DNA of 64,000 nucleotides from NCBI GenBank assembly GCA_030583865.1, contig CP129479.1, positions 880,744 through 944,743 on the forward strand, given 5' to 3'. Numbering within the stretch: the first letter of the stretch is position 1; each line of letters starts with the position of its first letter. Below, piece after piece: positions 55,398-64,000 of this stretch. Source of the stretch: Thermodesulfobacteriota bacterium (GTDB lineage Bacteria > Desulfobacterota > GWC2-55-46). Below the pieces are notes generated by a model, which saw only the letters and a program-made list of their open reading frames with translations, was not told where the DNA came from and made no database searches. The position numbers and the translations under genes are program-made.

Positions 55398-55901
55398 ATG
55401 AGCCGTATTGAAAAACAGCAGGATATATTGAGGAAACTGAGGGACTCGTTCAGCCGGGACATCCTCGACATTACCGCGTTCAAGGGGGACGTCACCGTCC
55501 TGGTCGAGAGGAAGGCCGTCCTGAACGTCTGCAATTACCTGAAGGACGACCCCTCGTTCAGGATGAACTACCTCGTCGACGTACTGGCAGTCGACCACAT
55601 GCCGCGCTCTCCAAGGTTCGACGTCATTTATTGCCTGTATTCAATCCCCAAAAAGCAGAGGATTCGCGTGAAGACAATGGTGGCCGAAGGCGAAAGCGCG
55701 CCCTCGGTGACCGGCATATGGCTTGGGGCCGACTGGCCTGAGAGGGAGGCGTACGACATGTTCGGGATCGTCTTCGAAGGCCACCCGGATTTGAGCCGCA
55801 TCTACCTCCCGGACGACTGGGAGGGCTTCCCGCTAAGGAAGGACTATCCGCTGAGGGGCTATAAAGACAGGTACAACCCCTACGGAGAGGAAAAGGAATA
55901 A
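55398..55901 (+). CDS. nuoC: NADH-quinone oxidoreductase subunit C
   Basis: 167 residues, separate from NuoD (not fused as in enterobacteria). GADWPEREAYDMFGIVFEGHP and LPDDWEGFPLRKDYPLRGY is the 30-kDa subunit signature. Overlap-free, 7 bp after nuoB. Confidence 0.96.
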   Translation: MSRIEKQQDILRKLRDSFSRDILDITAFKGDVTVLVERKAVLNVCNYLKDDPSFRMNYLVDVLAVDHMPRSPRFDVIYCLYSIPKKQRIRVKTMVAEGESAPSVTGIWLGADWPEREAYDMFGIVFEGHPDLSRIYLPDDWEGFPLRKDYPLRGYKDRYNPYGEEKE

Positions 55902-55988
55902 CAGCGGCGGCGCGGACCGGCGGCTCGTTACAGGGTTACGCAGCCGGCTGATGCCTCCGGTTTTATATTAAAAAACAGTTACGCGGTC

Positions 55989-57188
55989 ATGATAAAAGAC
56001 AACAACGAAAACGACCTTTTAGCCACTAAGGAGCTGACCCTTCACCTCGGGCCGCAGCACCCTTCGAGCCACGGCGTCCTGCATCTCGTTATCGGGCTGC
56101 AGGGCGAGATGGTTACGAGCTGCAGGCCCGATATCGGCTATCTCCACAGGGGCACCGAGAAGATAGCCGAGAACCTCCTCTACCACCAGTTCGTCCCCTA
56201 TACCGACAGGCTCGACTACATGTGCTCGTCAAGCAACAACCTGGCGTACGTCCTCGCGGTCGAGAAGCTCCTGGACATAGAGGTCCCGGAAAGGGCCAAG
56301 TACATAAGGGTGATAGCGGCCGAGCTTTCGAGGATAGCCGGGCACCTCATAGGCATAGGCGCCTGGGCGGTCGACCTCGGGGCCATGTCCATCCTCCTCT
56401 ACGCCATAAGGGAGAGGGAGATGGTCCTGGACATATTCGAGAAGCTCTGCGGCGCGCGCATGACGCACTCGTACATGAGGGTCGGCGGCGTAAGATACGA
56501 CTTCAACAATGTATGCAGGGAGGCCTGCGAGGAGCTCGTGAGGGTGCTGCCCGCCAGGGTGGACGAGTACGAGACCATACTCACCGGGAACAGGATATGG
56601 CTCGAGAGGAACAAGGGCGTGGGCCACATACCCCCCGAGCTCGCGATATCCATGGGCCTTTCCGGCCCTGCGCTCCGCGCGAGCGGAGTAAATTGGGACA
56701 TAAGGAAGGACGAGCCCTACCTCGTATACGACAGGCTCGCCTTCGACGTCGCCCTCGGGGAGAACGGTGACTGCTTCGACCGCTACATGGTGAGGATGGT
56801 CGAGATAAGGCAGTCGCTCCGCATGGTCGAGCAGTGCCTCGCGGAGATGCCCGACGGTCCGATAAACGTCGACATACCCGAGATAGTGCCGCCGCCCAAG
56901 CAGGACGTATACAAGAACATGGAGAACCTCATCCACCATTTCAAGTACGTCTCGCAGGGCTTCAAGGTGCCGGAGGGCGAGGCCTACGCCTCGATAGAGG
57001 CCCCCAAGGGCGAGCTGGGCGTATTCATAGTAAGCGACGGCTCGGAGCGCCCCTACAGGCTCAAGATCCGGGCCCCGTCGTTCATGAACCTGCAGACGCT
57101 TGGCCGCGTCGTCAACGGCCTTTACCTTGCCGACGTCATAGCGGTCCTTTCGAGCCTCGACCCGGTCTTCGGTGAGTGCGACAAGTAA
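55989..57188 (+). CDS. nuoD: NADH-quinone oxidoreductase subunit D
   Basis: 399 residues, 49-kDa type. LGPQHPSSHGVLH near the N-terminus and RPDIGYLHRGTEK carry quinone-site residues; the family is related to the hydrogenase large subunit. 87 bp gap after nuoC holds no visible gene or signal. Confidence 0.97.
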   Translation: MIKDNNENDLLATKELTLHLGPQHPSSHGVLHLVIGLQGEMVTSCRPDIGYLHRGTEKIAENLLYHQFVPYTDRLDYMCSSSNNLAYVLAVEKLLDIEVPERAKYIRVIAAELSRIAGHLIGIGAWAVDLGAMSILLYAIREREMVLDIFEKLCGARMTHSYMRVGGVRYDFNNVCREACEELVRVLPARVDEYETILTGNRIWLERNKGVGHIPPELAISMGLSGPALRASGVNWDIRKDEPYLVYDRLAFDVALGENGDCFDRYMVRMVEIRQSLRMVEQCLAEMPDGPINVDIPEIVPPPKQDVYKNMENLIHHFKYVSQGFKVPEGEAYASIEAPKGELGVFIVSDGSERPYRLKIRAPSFMNLQTLGRVVNGLYLADVIAVLSSLDPVFGECDK

Positions 57189-57200
57189 ACAGGGAAGATT

Positions 57201-57671
57201 ATGCTCTCAGAAGAGTCTAAAAAGGAACTGGAAGCGGCCCTCGGGAAGTACCCGAACAAGAGGTCCGCGGTCATGGACGCGCTGCGCATAGCGCAGAAGG
57301 GGAACGGCGGGCATTTGACGAAAGAGGACATGGACGAGATCGCGTCGATGCTCGAGATGCGGCCGGTCGAGGTGAACGCCGCCGCCGCGTTCTACACCAT
57401 GTATAACATAGAAAAGCCCGTAGGCAAGTACCACATCCAGGTGTGCAGGAACATCTCCTGCTCGCTCCTGGGCGCTGAGCACTTGATAAAGCACATGGAA
57501 AGGACGCTCGGGATAAGTACAGGCGGTACGACCCCCGACAAGCGCTTCACCCTTTCCACCGTAGAGTGCCTCGGCTCTTGCGGAACGGCCCCCATGATGC
57601 AGATAAACGACGACTACTACGAGAACCTGACCGAAACGCGGATAGACGAGCTGTTGAAGACGCTGAAGTGA
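57201..57671 (+). CDS. nuoE: NADH-quinone oxidoreductase subunit E
   Basis: 156 residues, 24-kDa type, with the [2Fe-2S] N1a ligands in CRNISCSLLG and ECLGSCGTAPM. A 99-bp gap separates it from nuoF. Confidence 0.96.
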   Translation: MLSEESKKELEAALGKYPNKRSAVMDALRIAQKGNGGHLTKEDMDEIASMLEMRPVEVNAAAAFYTMYNIEKPVGKYHIQVCRNISCSLLGAEHLIKHMERTLGISTGGTTPDKRFTLSTVECLGSCGTAPMMQINDDYYENLTETRIDELLKTLK

Positions 57672-57770
57672 ACGCGGAAGCTGGACTGGAGCTTAATCTT
57701 AAATCTCAAAGTTGAAGCGGATGGGGCCGAGGCACTGCAAAAGAGCCTTGAAGGATAATTAAGAGAGAAG

Positions 57771-59033
57771 ATGGAAAGAGTGCTGCTTAAAAACCACGGC
57801 AAGCCCGACTCGCACAGGATAGCGGGCTACCTGGCGTCCGGCGGGTACAAGGCCCTCGAGGCCGCCCTCAGGATGAAGCCCGACAACATCATCCAGATGG
57901 TGAAGGACTCGGGCCTCCGCGGACGCGGTGGCGCGGGCTTCTCGACGGGCCTCAAGTGGAGCTTCATCCCTAAGGACCCGACCCTGCAGAAGTACCTCTG
58001 CTGCAACGCGGACGAGGGAGAGCCGGGCACCTTCAAGGACAGGGGCATCATAGACCACGACCCGCACCTCCTCATCGAGGGTATGATCATAACGAGCTAC
58101 GCCATAGGCGCCACCAGGTCCTATATCTACATAAGGGGCGAGTTCGACTTCGGGGCGAAGAGGCTCGAAGATGCGATAAAAGAGGCGCACGCAAAGGGGT
58201 ATCTCGGGAAGAACATCCTGGGGAGCGGCTTCGAGCACGAGATGTACGTGCACCGGGGCTACGGCGCCTACATATGCGGCGAGGAGACGGCCCTCCTCGA
58301 GTCCATTGAGGGCTACAGGGCCCAGCCGAGGAAGAAGCCGCCTTTCCCGGCGCTCGCCGGCCTATACGGAAAGCCGACCGTCATCAACAACGTCGAGACA
58401 CTCTCGTGCATCCCGGCGATAATCGAGAAGGGGGCTGAGTGGTTCAAGAAGCTCGGCCCGGAGAAGAGCCCGGGGCCCAAGATATACTGCGTAAGCGGGC
58501 ACGTCAAGAAGCCAGGCCTCTACGAGCTCCCGATGGGGACCACGGCAAGGGAGCTCATATACGGGCACTGCGGAGGGATGCTCCACGAGACGAGGCCCCT
58601 CAAGGCCTTCATCCCGGGCGGCGTGAGCGCGCCCATGCTGACCCCGCAGGACATCGACACCCCGCTCGATTTCGACTCGCTCGCGGCAAAGGGCTCGATG
58701 CTCGGCTCCGGCGCTGTCATAGTGATGGACAACTCGACCTGCATGGTGAAAATGGCGTACATCATCAACAGGTTCTTCAGCCACGAGTCCTGCGGCAAGT
58801 GCACGCCGTGCCGCGACGGCACGCCCTGGCTTACCAAGGTGCTCCGGAGGCTCGAGCACGGCGAAGGCAGGCCGGGGGACGTGGAGCTCCTCGAAAGCCT
58901 CTGCACGAACATATTCGGACGCACCTTCTGCCCGCTCGGGGACGGCGCGGTTATGGCCCTCCGGGGCGCGCTCAAGCACTTCAGGCAGGAGTTCCAGTAC
59001 CACGTAGACCACAAGATGTGCCCGGCGTCATAA
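57771..59033 (+). CDS. nuoF: NADH-quinone oxidoreductase subunit F
   Basis: 420 residues, 51-kDa type: binds NADH and FMN (GRGGAGFSTGLKW, CNADEGEPGTFKDR) and holds cluster N3 (SCGKCTPCRDG plus a downstream Cys in GRTFCPLGD). Entry point of electrons to complex I. Confidence 0.97.
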   Translation: MERVLLKNHGKPDSHRIAGYLASGGYKALEAALRMKPDNIIQMVKDSGLRGRGGAGFSTGLKWSFIPKDPTLQKYLCCNADEGEPGTFKDRGIIDHDPHLLIEGMIITSYAIGATRSYIYIRGEFDFGAKRLEDAIKEAHAKGYLGKNILGSGFEHEMYVHRGYGAYICGEETALLESIEGYRAQPRKKPPFPALAGLYGKPTVINNVETLSCIPAIIEKGAEWFKKLGPEKSPGPKIYCVSGHVKKPGLYELPMGTTARELIYGHCGGMLHETRPLKAFIPGGVSAPMLTPQDIDTPLDFDSLAAKGSMLGSGAVIVMDNSTCMVKMAYIINRFFSHESCGKCTPCRDGTPWLTKVLRRLEHGEGRPGDVELLESLCTNIFGRTFCPLGDGAVMALRGALKHFRQEFQYHVDHKMCPAS

Positions 59034-59049
59034 GGGCGGAAAAGCCAGA

Positions 59050-61521
59050 ATGGTAACCGTAAAGATAAACGGCATAGAAGTCACGGTAGAGGACAACACC
59101 CTCATACTGGACGCGGCGAGGCAGGCGGGCATCGATATCCCGACCTTCTGCTACCAGGCCGACCTCATGGGCGTGGGCTCCTGCAGGATGTGCATCGTCG
59201 AGATCGAGGGGCAGAAAAAGCTCCAGCCCTCGTGCGTAACGCCGGTGCTGCACGGCATGTCCATTAATACCGAGACCCAGGCCGTGCAGGACGCGAGGGC
59301 CGGGGTGCTGGAGTTCTTCCTCGCGAACCATGCACTCGACTGCCCCGTCTGCGACAAGGCCGGCGAGTGCGAGCTCCAGGACATGGTCTACAGGCACGGG
59401 CCCCACACGGGCAGGCACGCGGAGCCCAAGTTCAAGTTCCATGAGAAGGACTACATACTAAGCCCCGTAATCGTAAAGAACTCGAACAGGTGCGTAAACT
59501 GCATGAAGTGCGTCCGGGTATGCCGCGAGGTCGTGGGGGCGAACGTATTGGGCGCGCTCGGCAGGGGCGACCACCAGGAGGCCACGAGCTTCGCGAGGGG
59601 CCTCCTCGACTGCGACCACTGCGGGAACTGCATAGAGGTCTGCCCGGTCGGGTGCTTCATGAGGCTCCCGTACAGGTACAAGGCCCGGCCCTGGGACCTT
59701 AAGGGCGCGGATTCCGTATGTTCGTACTGTGGAACCGGCTGCAGGATAGTGCTCGAGGAGCGGGACGGGGTGGCCGTAAGGTCCAGGGCCCAGCTCGGAG
59801 TGGGCATTAACAATGAAACACTCTGCGCGAGGGGCCGCTTCGGGTTCGACTACATGACGAACCCAGCGAGGCTTACTACCCCTCTTATAAGGAAATCCGG
59901 CGGTCTCGTGCCCGCAAGCTGGGAAGAGGCCTTCGAGTACATACGGGACGCGGCTGCTTCCATATCGCCGGATTCGATCGGCGGCATAGCCTCCCCGAGG
60001 CTTACGAACGAGGAGCTCTATACATTCCAGAAACTCATTAGGGAGGCGCTCGGAAGCCCTAATATAGATTCGAGCGCGAGATGGGACCACGAGGCGGTCG
60101 AGGGCTTCATCTCCGCGATGGCGATGGACAGGGGCGGGGTTTCGGTCCTCGACTGCGTGAAGGCCGATACCGTATTCGTCATAGGCGCGTATGTGTCCGA
60201 GGAAAACCCCGTAACCGATTACCTCATCAGGCGTTTTTCGGCTACCCGGAATATGAACGTCATCATAGCCTCGCCGAGGGCGATGAAGCTCGACAGCTCC
60301 GCAAACCTCGTCGTAAGGCACATGCCCGCGGCCGAGGGCGCGCTCCTCGACGCGGTCTCCGTTGCCATGAGCGGGCAGGAGCCTGACCCCAAGGCGCTCG
60401 GCCAGGCCGGGATTTCGGCTGACGAGGCGAAGAAGATAGCCGCGAAGCTCAAGGGCTCGGAATCCGTCAGCATAATGGCGGGGACGGACTTCCTCAGATA
60501 CCCGTCCGGCATAGGCTCTCTTGCAAAGATATCGGCGGCCCTCGAAGGGCTCGGGAAAAAGGTGCTGAGACTGCCTCTCCTCGACAGGTGCAACCAGAGG
60601 GGCGCGTGGGAGATGGGCGTCCATCCCGCGCTTGGACCTGGATACAGCCGTCGCGAAACAGCCGGGGCCGGGACCGACAGCATGCTTGACGCCGCAAGGG
60701 CCGGGTCGCTTAAGATGCTCTATCTCGCCGGGACCGACCTCGTGGCCCTGAACGGGGACCGCGGGACAGCCCGGGACGCTCTCACGAAATTGAAGCTCCT
60801 CGTAGTGCAGGACATGTTCCTCACCGAGACTGCAAGGCTCGCGCACGTGGTCCTGCCCGGAGCGGCGCTCGGCGAAAAGGACGGGACCGTCACAAACCAG
60901 GAAGGCAGGGTGCAGGCCGTAAAAAGGCTTACCAGGCCGCCGGGCAAGGCAATGGCCGACCTCGACATCATGACAATGCTCGGGAACGCGGTAGACCCGG
61001 GCTTTCCTTCAAAGATCAAGAACGCATCGGTCTTCGATGAGATACGGCGGGAAGCCGGGGCTTACGAACTCGTAGACCTGGCCTTCAACAACAAGAAGAG
61101 CAAGGGTAACGGCCACGACAACAAGGAGGCCCTTGTAAGGGCCGCAGCGGCCCGGCTCGAGGCCAGGCTTGACCTCAATGCCGTAGCCCCGGCCGGGCCC
61201 GAGAGCTACCCATTCGTGCTCGTCACTGGGAACCATTTTTTCCACTCGGGGACTGTGTCGCTCTGGTCCGAGACCCTTGTCGGGCTTGCCAGGGAGCCGG
61301 TGGTCGAGATAGGCGAGGAGGACGCGAGGAAGCTCGGGCTCTCAGGCGGCGAGCGGGTGCGCGTGAGGGGTAAAAACCACGAGGCTACGATGCTTCTCCG
61401 CGTCCGGAAGGGCACGAAAAAAGGCGTGGCTTTCATGCCGGAGAATTTCGAGGGCGCCCCTGCCAACATGTTTTCCAGGCGGGGCGAAGGTATCCAGAGG
61501 GTCTTGATAGAGAGGTCGTGA
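59050..61521 (+). CDS. nuoG: NADH-quinone oxidoreductase subunit G
   Basis: 823 residues. N-terminal [2Fe-2S] domain (CYQADLMGVGSCRMC), His-Cys3 cluster (CPVCDKAGEC), two [4Fe-4S] sites (CVNCMKCVRVC, CDHCGNCIEVCPVGC) and a further C-x2-C-x3-C...C site (CSYCGTGC, ETLCARG) like cluster N7. The rest is a molybdopterin-oxidoreductase-like domain without cofactor function in complex I. 16 bp after nuoF. Confidence 0.97.
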   Translation: MVTVKINGIEVTVEDNTLILDAARQAGIDIPTFCYQADLMGVGSCRMCIVEIEGQKKLQPSCVTPVLHGMSINTETQAVQDARAGVLEFFLANHALDCPVCDKAGECELQDMVYRHGPHTGRHAEPKFKFHEKDYILSPVIVKNSNRCVNCMKCVRVCREVVGANVLGALGRGDHQEATSFARGLLDCDHCGNCIEVCPVGCFMRLPYRYKARPWDLKGADSVCSYCGTGCRIVLEERDGVAVRSRAQLGVGINNETLCARGRFGFDYMTNPARLTTPLIRKSGGLVPASWEEAFEYIRDAAASISPDSIGGIASPRLTNEELYTFQKLIREALGSPNIDSSARWDHEAVEGFISAMAMDRGGVSVLDCVKADTVFVIGAYVSEENPVTDYLIRRFSATRNMNVIIASPRAMKLDSSANLVVRHMPAAEGALLDAVSVAMSGQEPDPKALGQAGISADEAKKIAAKLKGSESVSIMAGTDFLRYPSGIGSLAKISAALEGLGKKVLRLPLLDRCNQRGAWEMGVHPALGPGYSRRETAGAGTDSMLDAARAGSLKMLYLAGTDLVALNGDRGTARDALTKLKLLVVQDMFLTETARLAHVVLPGAALGEKDGTVTNQEGRVQAVKRLTRPPGKAMADLDIMTMLGNAVDPGFPSKIKNASVFDEIRREAGAYELVDLAFNNKKSKGNGHDNKEALVRAAAARLEARLDLNAVAPAGPESYPFVLVTGNHFFHSGTVSLWSETLVGLAREPVVEIGEEDARKLGLSGGERVRVRGKNHEATMLLRVRKGTKKGVAFMPENFEGAPANMFSRRGEGIQRVLIERS

Positions 61522-61568
61522 CGCATGATGCAGCGGCCTGGAAAGAGCCTCTCGGAAGGAGGTAGTAG

Positions 61569-62042
61569 ATGATCGACCCGAAGTTGCTGAGAGAGGTGCA
61601 GTTTTTCGCGGACCTTACGGACCCCGAGGTGGCGGCGATATCCCCGATAGTGAAGAAGAAGAGCTTCAAGACAGGGGAGACCATCTTCAGGGAGTCCGAG
61701 GACGGCCAGTCGCTCTATATAATCAGGAAGGGCGAGGTCAAGGCCTGCAAGACGGCCCCGGACGGCGAGCTATTCACCCTGACCATAATGAAGGACGGGG
61801 ACATCTTCGGGGAGATGAGCTTCCTGGACGGCAGGCCCCGGTCGGCCACCATCGTGGCGGTCTCGGACCTCGAGACTTATTACATCGACAAGAACGACTT
61901 CGAGACCCTGGTCGACGGGAACCCGAGGGTCATATACAAGCTCCTCCGTAACATCGTCTTCACCATACACTCGATAGTGCGCGGCATGAACTCAAGGTAC
62001 ATCGAGATGATAAATTACATGTGGGGCAGGAAAAGGGGTTAG
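61569..62042 (+). CDS. Single-domain cyclic-nucleotide-binding protein inside the nuo operon
   Basis: 157 residues: a Crp-type beta-roll (IFRESEDGQSLYIIRKGEVKA, GDIFGEMSFLDGRPRSATIVAVSD with the phosphate-binding-cassette-like GEMSFLDGRPRSAT). No helix-turn-helix follows; the C-terminus is a long helix ending YMWGRKRG. GGAAGGAGG precedes the ATG. It sits between nuoG and nuoH, 47 and 24 bp away. A ligand-gated regulator or assembly factor of complex I is a guess. Confidence 0.85.
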   Translation: MIDPKLLREVQFFADLTDPEVAAISPIVKKKSFKTGETIFRESEDGQSLYIIRKGEVKACKTAPDGELFTLTIMKDGDIFGEMSFLDGRPRSATIVAVSDLETYYIDKNDFETLVDGNPRVIYKLLRNIVFTIHSIVRGMNSRYIEMINYMWGRKRG

Positions 62043-62066
62043 CCCCCAAGGGCCCTGGACGGAAAA

Positions 62067-63101
62067 ATGCCGGATTTAGCGACACTGCTTGAAATTCTTA
62101 TAATCGTTGTGAAGGTCTCGGTGATAAGCGGGATCCTTTTCAGCCTCCCGTTGCCCCTCACCTGGATCGAGAGGAAGGTCGCTGGGCACATACAGGTGCG
62201 GCTCGGCCCCTGGAGGGTGGGCCCGCACGGCGTGCTCCAGCCGTTCGCGGACATGGTAAAGCTCCTCATTAAGGAGGACATAGTCCCGGACAGGGCGGAC
62301 AAGTTCCTCTTCAAGCTCGCCCCGCTACTCTCGATGATACCTGCCTTCCTGGTATTCGTCGCCATACCGTTCGGCGAGAAGTTCGCCATCCCGTTCGTAG
62401 GGAAGGAAATAACGCTTTACCTCTCCGACATGAACGTGGGGATACTCTACATACTCGCGATAGGCGGGCTCGGAATATACGGCATGATACTGGGCGGCTG
62501 GGCCTCGAACTCGAAGTACTCGCTCCTCGGAGGCCTCCGTTCTTCCGCCCAGATGATAAGCTACGAGATATCCATGAGCTTCGCGGCCATAGGCGTCGTT
62601 ATGCTCACGAATTCGCTTAACCTCCTCGAGATGGTGAGGAGCCAGTCGGGGAGCTTCCTCGACTGGAACATTTTCTACCTGCCGGTCGGGCCGGTGTGGT
62701 TCGTGATATTCATAATCGCGGCCCTGGCTGAGATAAACCGCATACCCTTCGACCTCCCGGAGGACGAGGGTACTCTTGCGGCAGGGTTCCATACCGAGTA
62801 CAGCGGAATGAGGTTCTCGTTCTTCATGCTCGCCGAGTACGTGGCGATGGTGACGATATCGGTCTTGACGGTAATCATGTTCTTCGGGGGCTGGAACCCG
62901 CCCCTGGACATCTCGATATTCCACCTTGTGCCGTCGATATTCTGGTTCCTCGGGAAAGTAATCCTCTTCATATACTTCTTCATGTGGCTGAGGTTCACGC
63001 TTCCCAGGTACAGGTATGACCAGCTCATGACCATAGGCTGGAAGGTGCTGATACCGCTCTCGCTCGTAAACATACTTGTGACCGGGTTGATGATCATATG
63101 A
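62067..63101 (+). CDS. nuoH: NADH-quinone oxidoreductase subunit H
   Basis: 344 residues, eight membrane helices. ERKVAGHIQVRLGPWRVGPHGVLQP and the EINRIPFDLPEDEGTLAAGFHTEYSG loop that forms the quinone chamber are clear. ATGA overlap with nuoI. Confidence 0.97.
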   Translation: MPDLATLLEILIIVVKVSVISGILFSLPLPLTWIERKVAGHIQVRLGPWRVGPHGVLQPFADMVKLLIKEDIVPDRADKFLFKLAPLLSMIPAFLVFVAIPFGEKFAIPFVGKEITLYLSDMNVGILYILAIGGLGIYGMILGGWASNSKYSLLGGLRSSAQMISYEISMSFAAIGVVMLTNSLNLLEMVRSQSGSFLDWNIFYLPVGPVWFVIFIIAALAEINRIPFDLPEDEGTLAAGFHTEYSGMRFSFFMLAEYVAMVTISVLTVIMFFGGWNPPLDISIFHLVPSIFWFLGKVILFIYFFMWLRFTLPRYRYDQLMTIGWKVLIPLSLVNILVTGLMII

Positions 63102-63670
63102 GCAAAGGGCCGAGCAGGATAGCGGAATTCATAAAGAAAGCCCTCTTCATCGATTTCGTGAAGGGGCTCTCGATAACGCTCAAGTACAACGTTTCGAGGA
63201 GCATAACCCTCAAGTACCCGGACGAGGAGAAGTGGGTCCCGGACAGGAGGTTCCGCGGCCAGCACACCCTCAACAAGGACGAGAACGGCAGGGAGCTCTG
63301 CGTGGCCTGCGAGCTCTGCGCAAAGGTGTGCCCGACCAAGTGCATAACCGTCATCCCGATGGAGGACGACACGGGCAGGGGCATAGCCGACAGGGTGGCC
63401 AAGGTCTGGAAAGTGGAGCTAGCGAGGTGCATGTTCTGCGGCTACTGCGAGGACGCATGCCCCACGAGGGCGGTAAGGCTCGGGCGCGACTACGAGCTCG
63501 CCTGCCTGGACCTCTCGTGCACGACCAGGGAAAAGGACGAGCTCCTTAAGCCCCAGTCCATACCCGAGACGATACAGGGCGGCTTTGTCGTAAGGTCGAA
63601 ATTCGAGAGGACGCCGGAGGGCATAAGGGTGGTGCCGGACCTCCGGATGCAGAAGAAAAGGAATATTTAG
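63098..63670 (+). CDS. nuoI: NADH-quinone oxidoreductase subunit I
   Basis: 190 residues, ferredoxin-like with two [4Fe-4S] clusters: CVACELCAKVCPTKC and CMFCGYCEDACPTRA, clusters N6a and N6b. Start overlaps the nuoH stop. Confidence 0.96.
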   Translation: MSKGPSRIAEFIKKALFIDFVKGLSITLKYNVSRSITLKYPDEEKWVPDRRFRGQHTLNKDENGRELCVACELCAKVCPTKCITVIPMEDDTGRGIADRVAKVWKVELARCMFCGYCEDACPTRAVRLGRDYELACLDLSCTTREKDELLKPQSIPETIQGGFVVRSKFERTPEGIRVVPDLRMQKKRNI

Positions 63671-63731
63671 GAAGCCGAATAACGGCGGCCCGGCCCGGCC
63701 CGGCTCCGATGGAAAACAACAGGGAAGGCTG

Positions 63732-64000
63732 ATGGAAAAGCTATTTTTCTTGATGTTCGCGGCGGTCGCAATCGCCTCGGGCCTGGCGGTAGTAACCGTC
63801 AGGAATCCGGTGCACAGCGCGCTCGCGCTCATAGTGTGCCTCATACAGGTCGCGGCGCTCTTCGTGCTCCTCCGGTCGCCCTTCCTGGCGGCGGTGCAGA
63901 TATTCATATACGTGGGCGCGGTCATGGTGCTCTTCCTCTTCGTCGTCCTCATACTCGACATGAGGAAGGCCGTCCTTCAGGCGTTCCCGCCGGTGAAGAA
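63732..64000 (+). CDS. nuoJ: NADH-quinone oxidoreductase subunit J, 3' end outside the window
   Basis: First 89 codons: MEKLFFLMFAAVAIASG, then VTVRNPVHSALALIV and VQIFIYVGAVMVLFLFVVL, which are standard NuoJ membrane segments. GGGAAGG precedes the ATG. Continues past base 64000. Confidence 0.93.
   Translation, partial: MEKLFFLMFAAVAIASGLAVVTVRNPVHSALALIVCLIQVAALFVLLRSPFLAAVQIFIYVGAVMVLFLFVVLILDMRKAVLQAFPPVK

Noticed and set aside
59458-60846. 462-codon minus-strand frame opposite nuoG
   Set aside because: Antisense shadow of a well-supported complex I gene.

Overview
The window is a GC-rich chromosomal segment with tightly packed operons and one complete rRNA operon. The gene set is a single-copy 14-subunit-type complex I, gatCAB, a full NiFe-hydrogenase maturation set, multiheme cytochromes, an MtrAB-type electron conduit and a flagellar-type promoter in front of a chemoreceptor. 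Together these suggest an anaerobic or facultative, motile, metal- and hydrogen-metabolising bacterium of the deltaproteobacterial (Desulfobacterota-like) sphere. That placement is inferred from gene content and from a first look at the 16S text; no database comparison was possible.

Layout. 1-3.3 kb: rny (cut by the window edge), a ymdB-type phosphodiesterase and tyrS. 3.4-9.0 kb: rrn operon with tandem promoters, 16S, tRNA-Ile, tRNA-Ala, 23S, 5S and terminator. 9.0-12.7 kb: a chemoreceptor with a sigma-28 promoter, a ferritin-like/response-receiver fusion and a small conserved protein. 12.9-16.8 kb: two tandem GT39-type membrane glycosyltransferases sharing a 471-bp identical block, then a pyrimidine-dimer glycosylase. 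17.0-21.1 kb: decaheme MtrA-like cytochrome, MtrB/PioB-like porin and a cupredoxin. 21.2-26.8 kb: a DUF2400 protein, a polyprenyl synthase, endonuclease III, an ABC exporter and a zinc alcohol dehydrogenase. 27.2-33.6 kb: hypE, hypD, hypC, hypF, hypB, hypA and a hydrogenase endopeptidase on the minus strand. 33.9-38.8 kb: a cytochrome bd-like subunit with three c-type cytochrome genes and no CydB. 39.0-44.9 kb (minus): a three-gene operon with a radical SAM protein and a universal stress protein that both end in a PCP_red-like domain, then carbonic anhydrase, endonuclease Q and fabI. 45.0-49.5 kb: rubrerythrin, galT, Nudix and envelope proteins. 49.7-53 kb: gatCAB. 53.1-54.2 kb: a 31-residue histone-H1-like protein and a nitrilase. 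54.4-64 kb: nuoABCDEFG, a cyclic-nucleotide-binding-domain gene, nuoHI and nuoJ cut by the window edge.

How the parts may work together (inference): complex I feeds the quinone pool; the bd-like/cytochrome c module could take electrons from quinol to periplasmic hemes; the MtrAB-like pair could carry electrons across the outer membrane; the cupredoxin could be a soluble carrier. The hyp genes imply a NiFe hydrogenase whose structural genes lie outside the window.

A striking layer is the number of intergenic repeats: four copies of a 121-bp palindromic element, two inverted copies of a three-hairpin element, two inverted copies of a 130-bp element, two copies of a TGTCATTCTGAG palindrome and a remnant that looks like an IS200/IS605 end. 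The best candidates for something undescribed are the CydB-less bd-like/cytochrome c operon with its tiny membrane ORF, the paired PCP_red proteins and the ferritin-receiver fusion behind a chemoreceptor.
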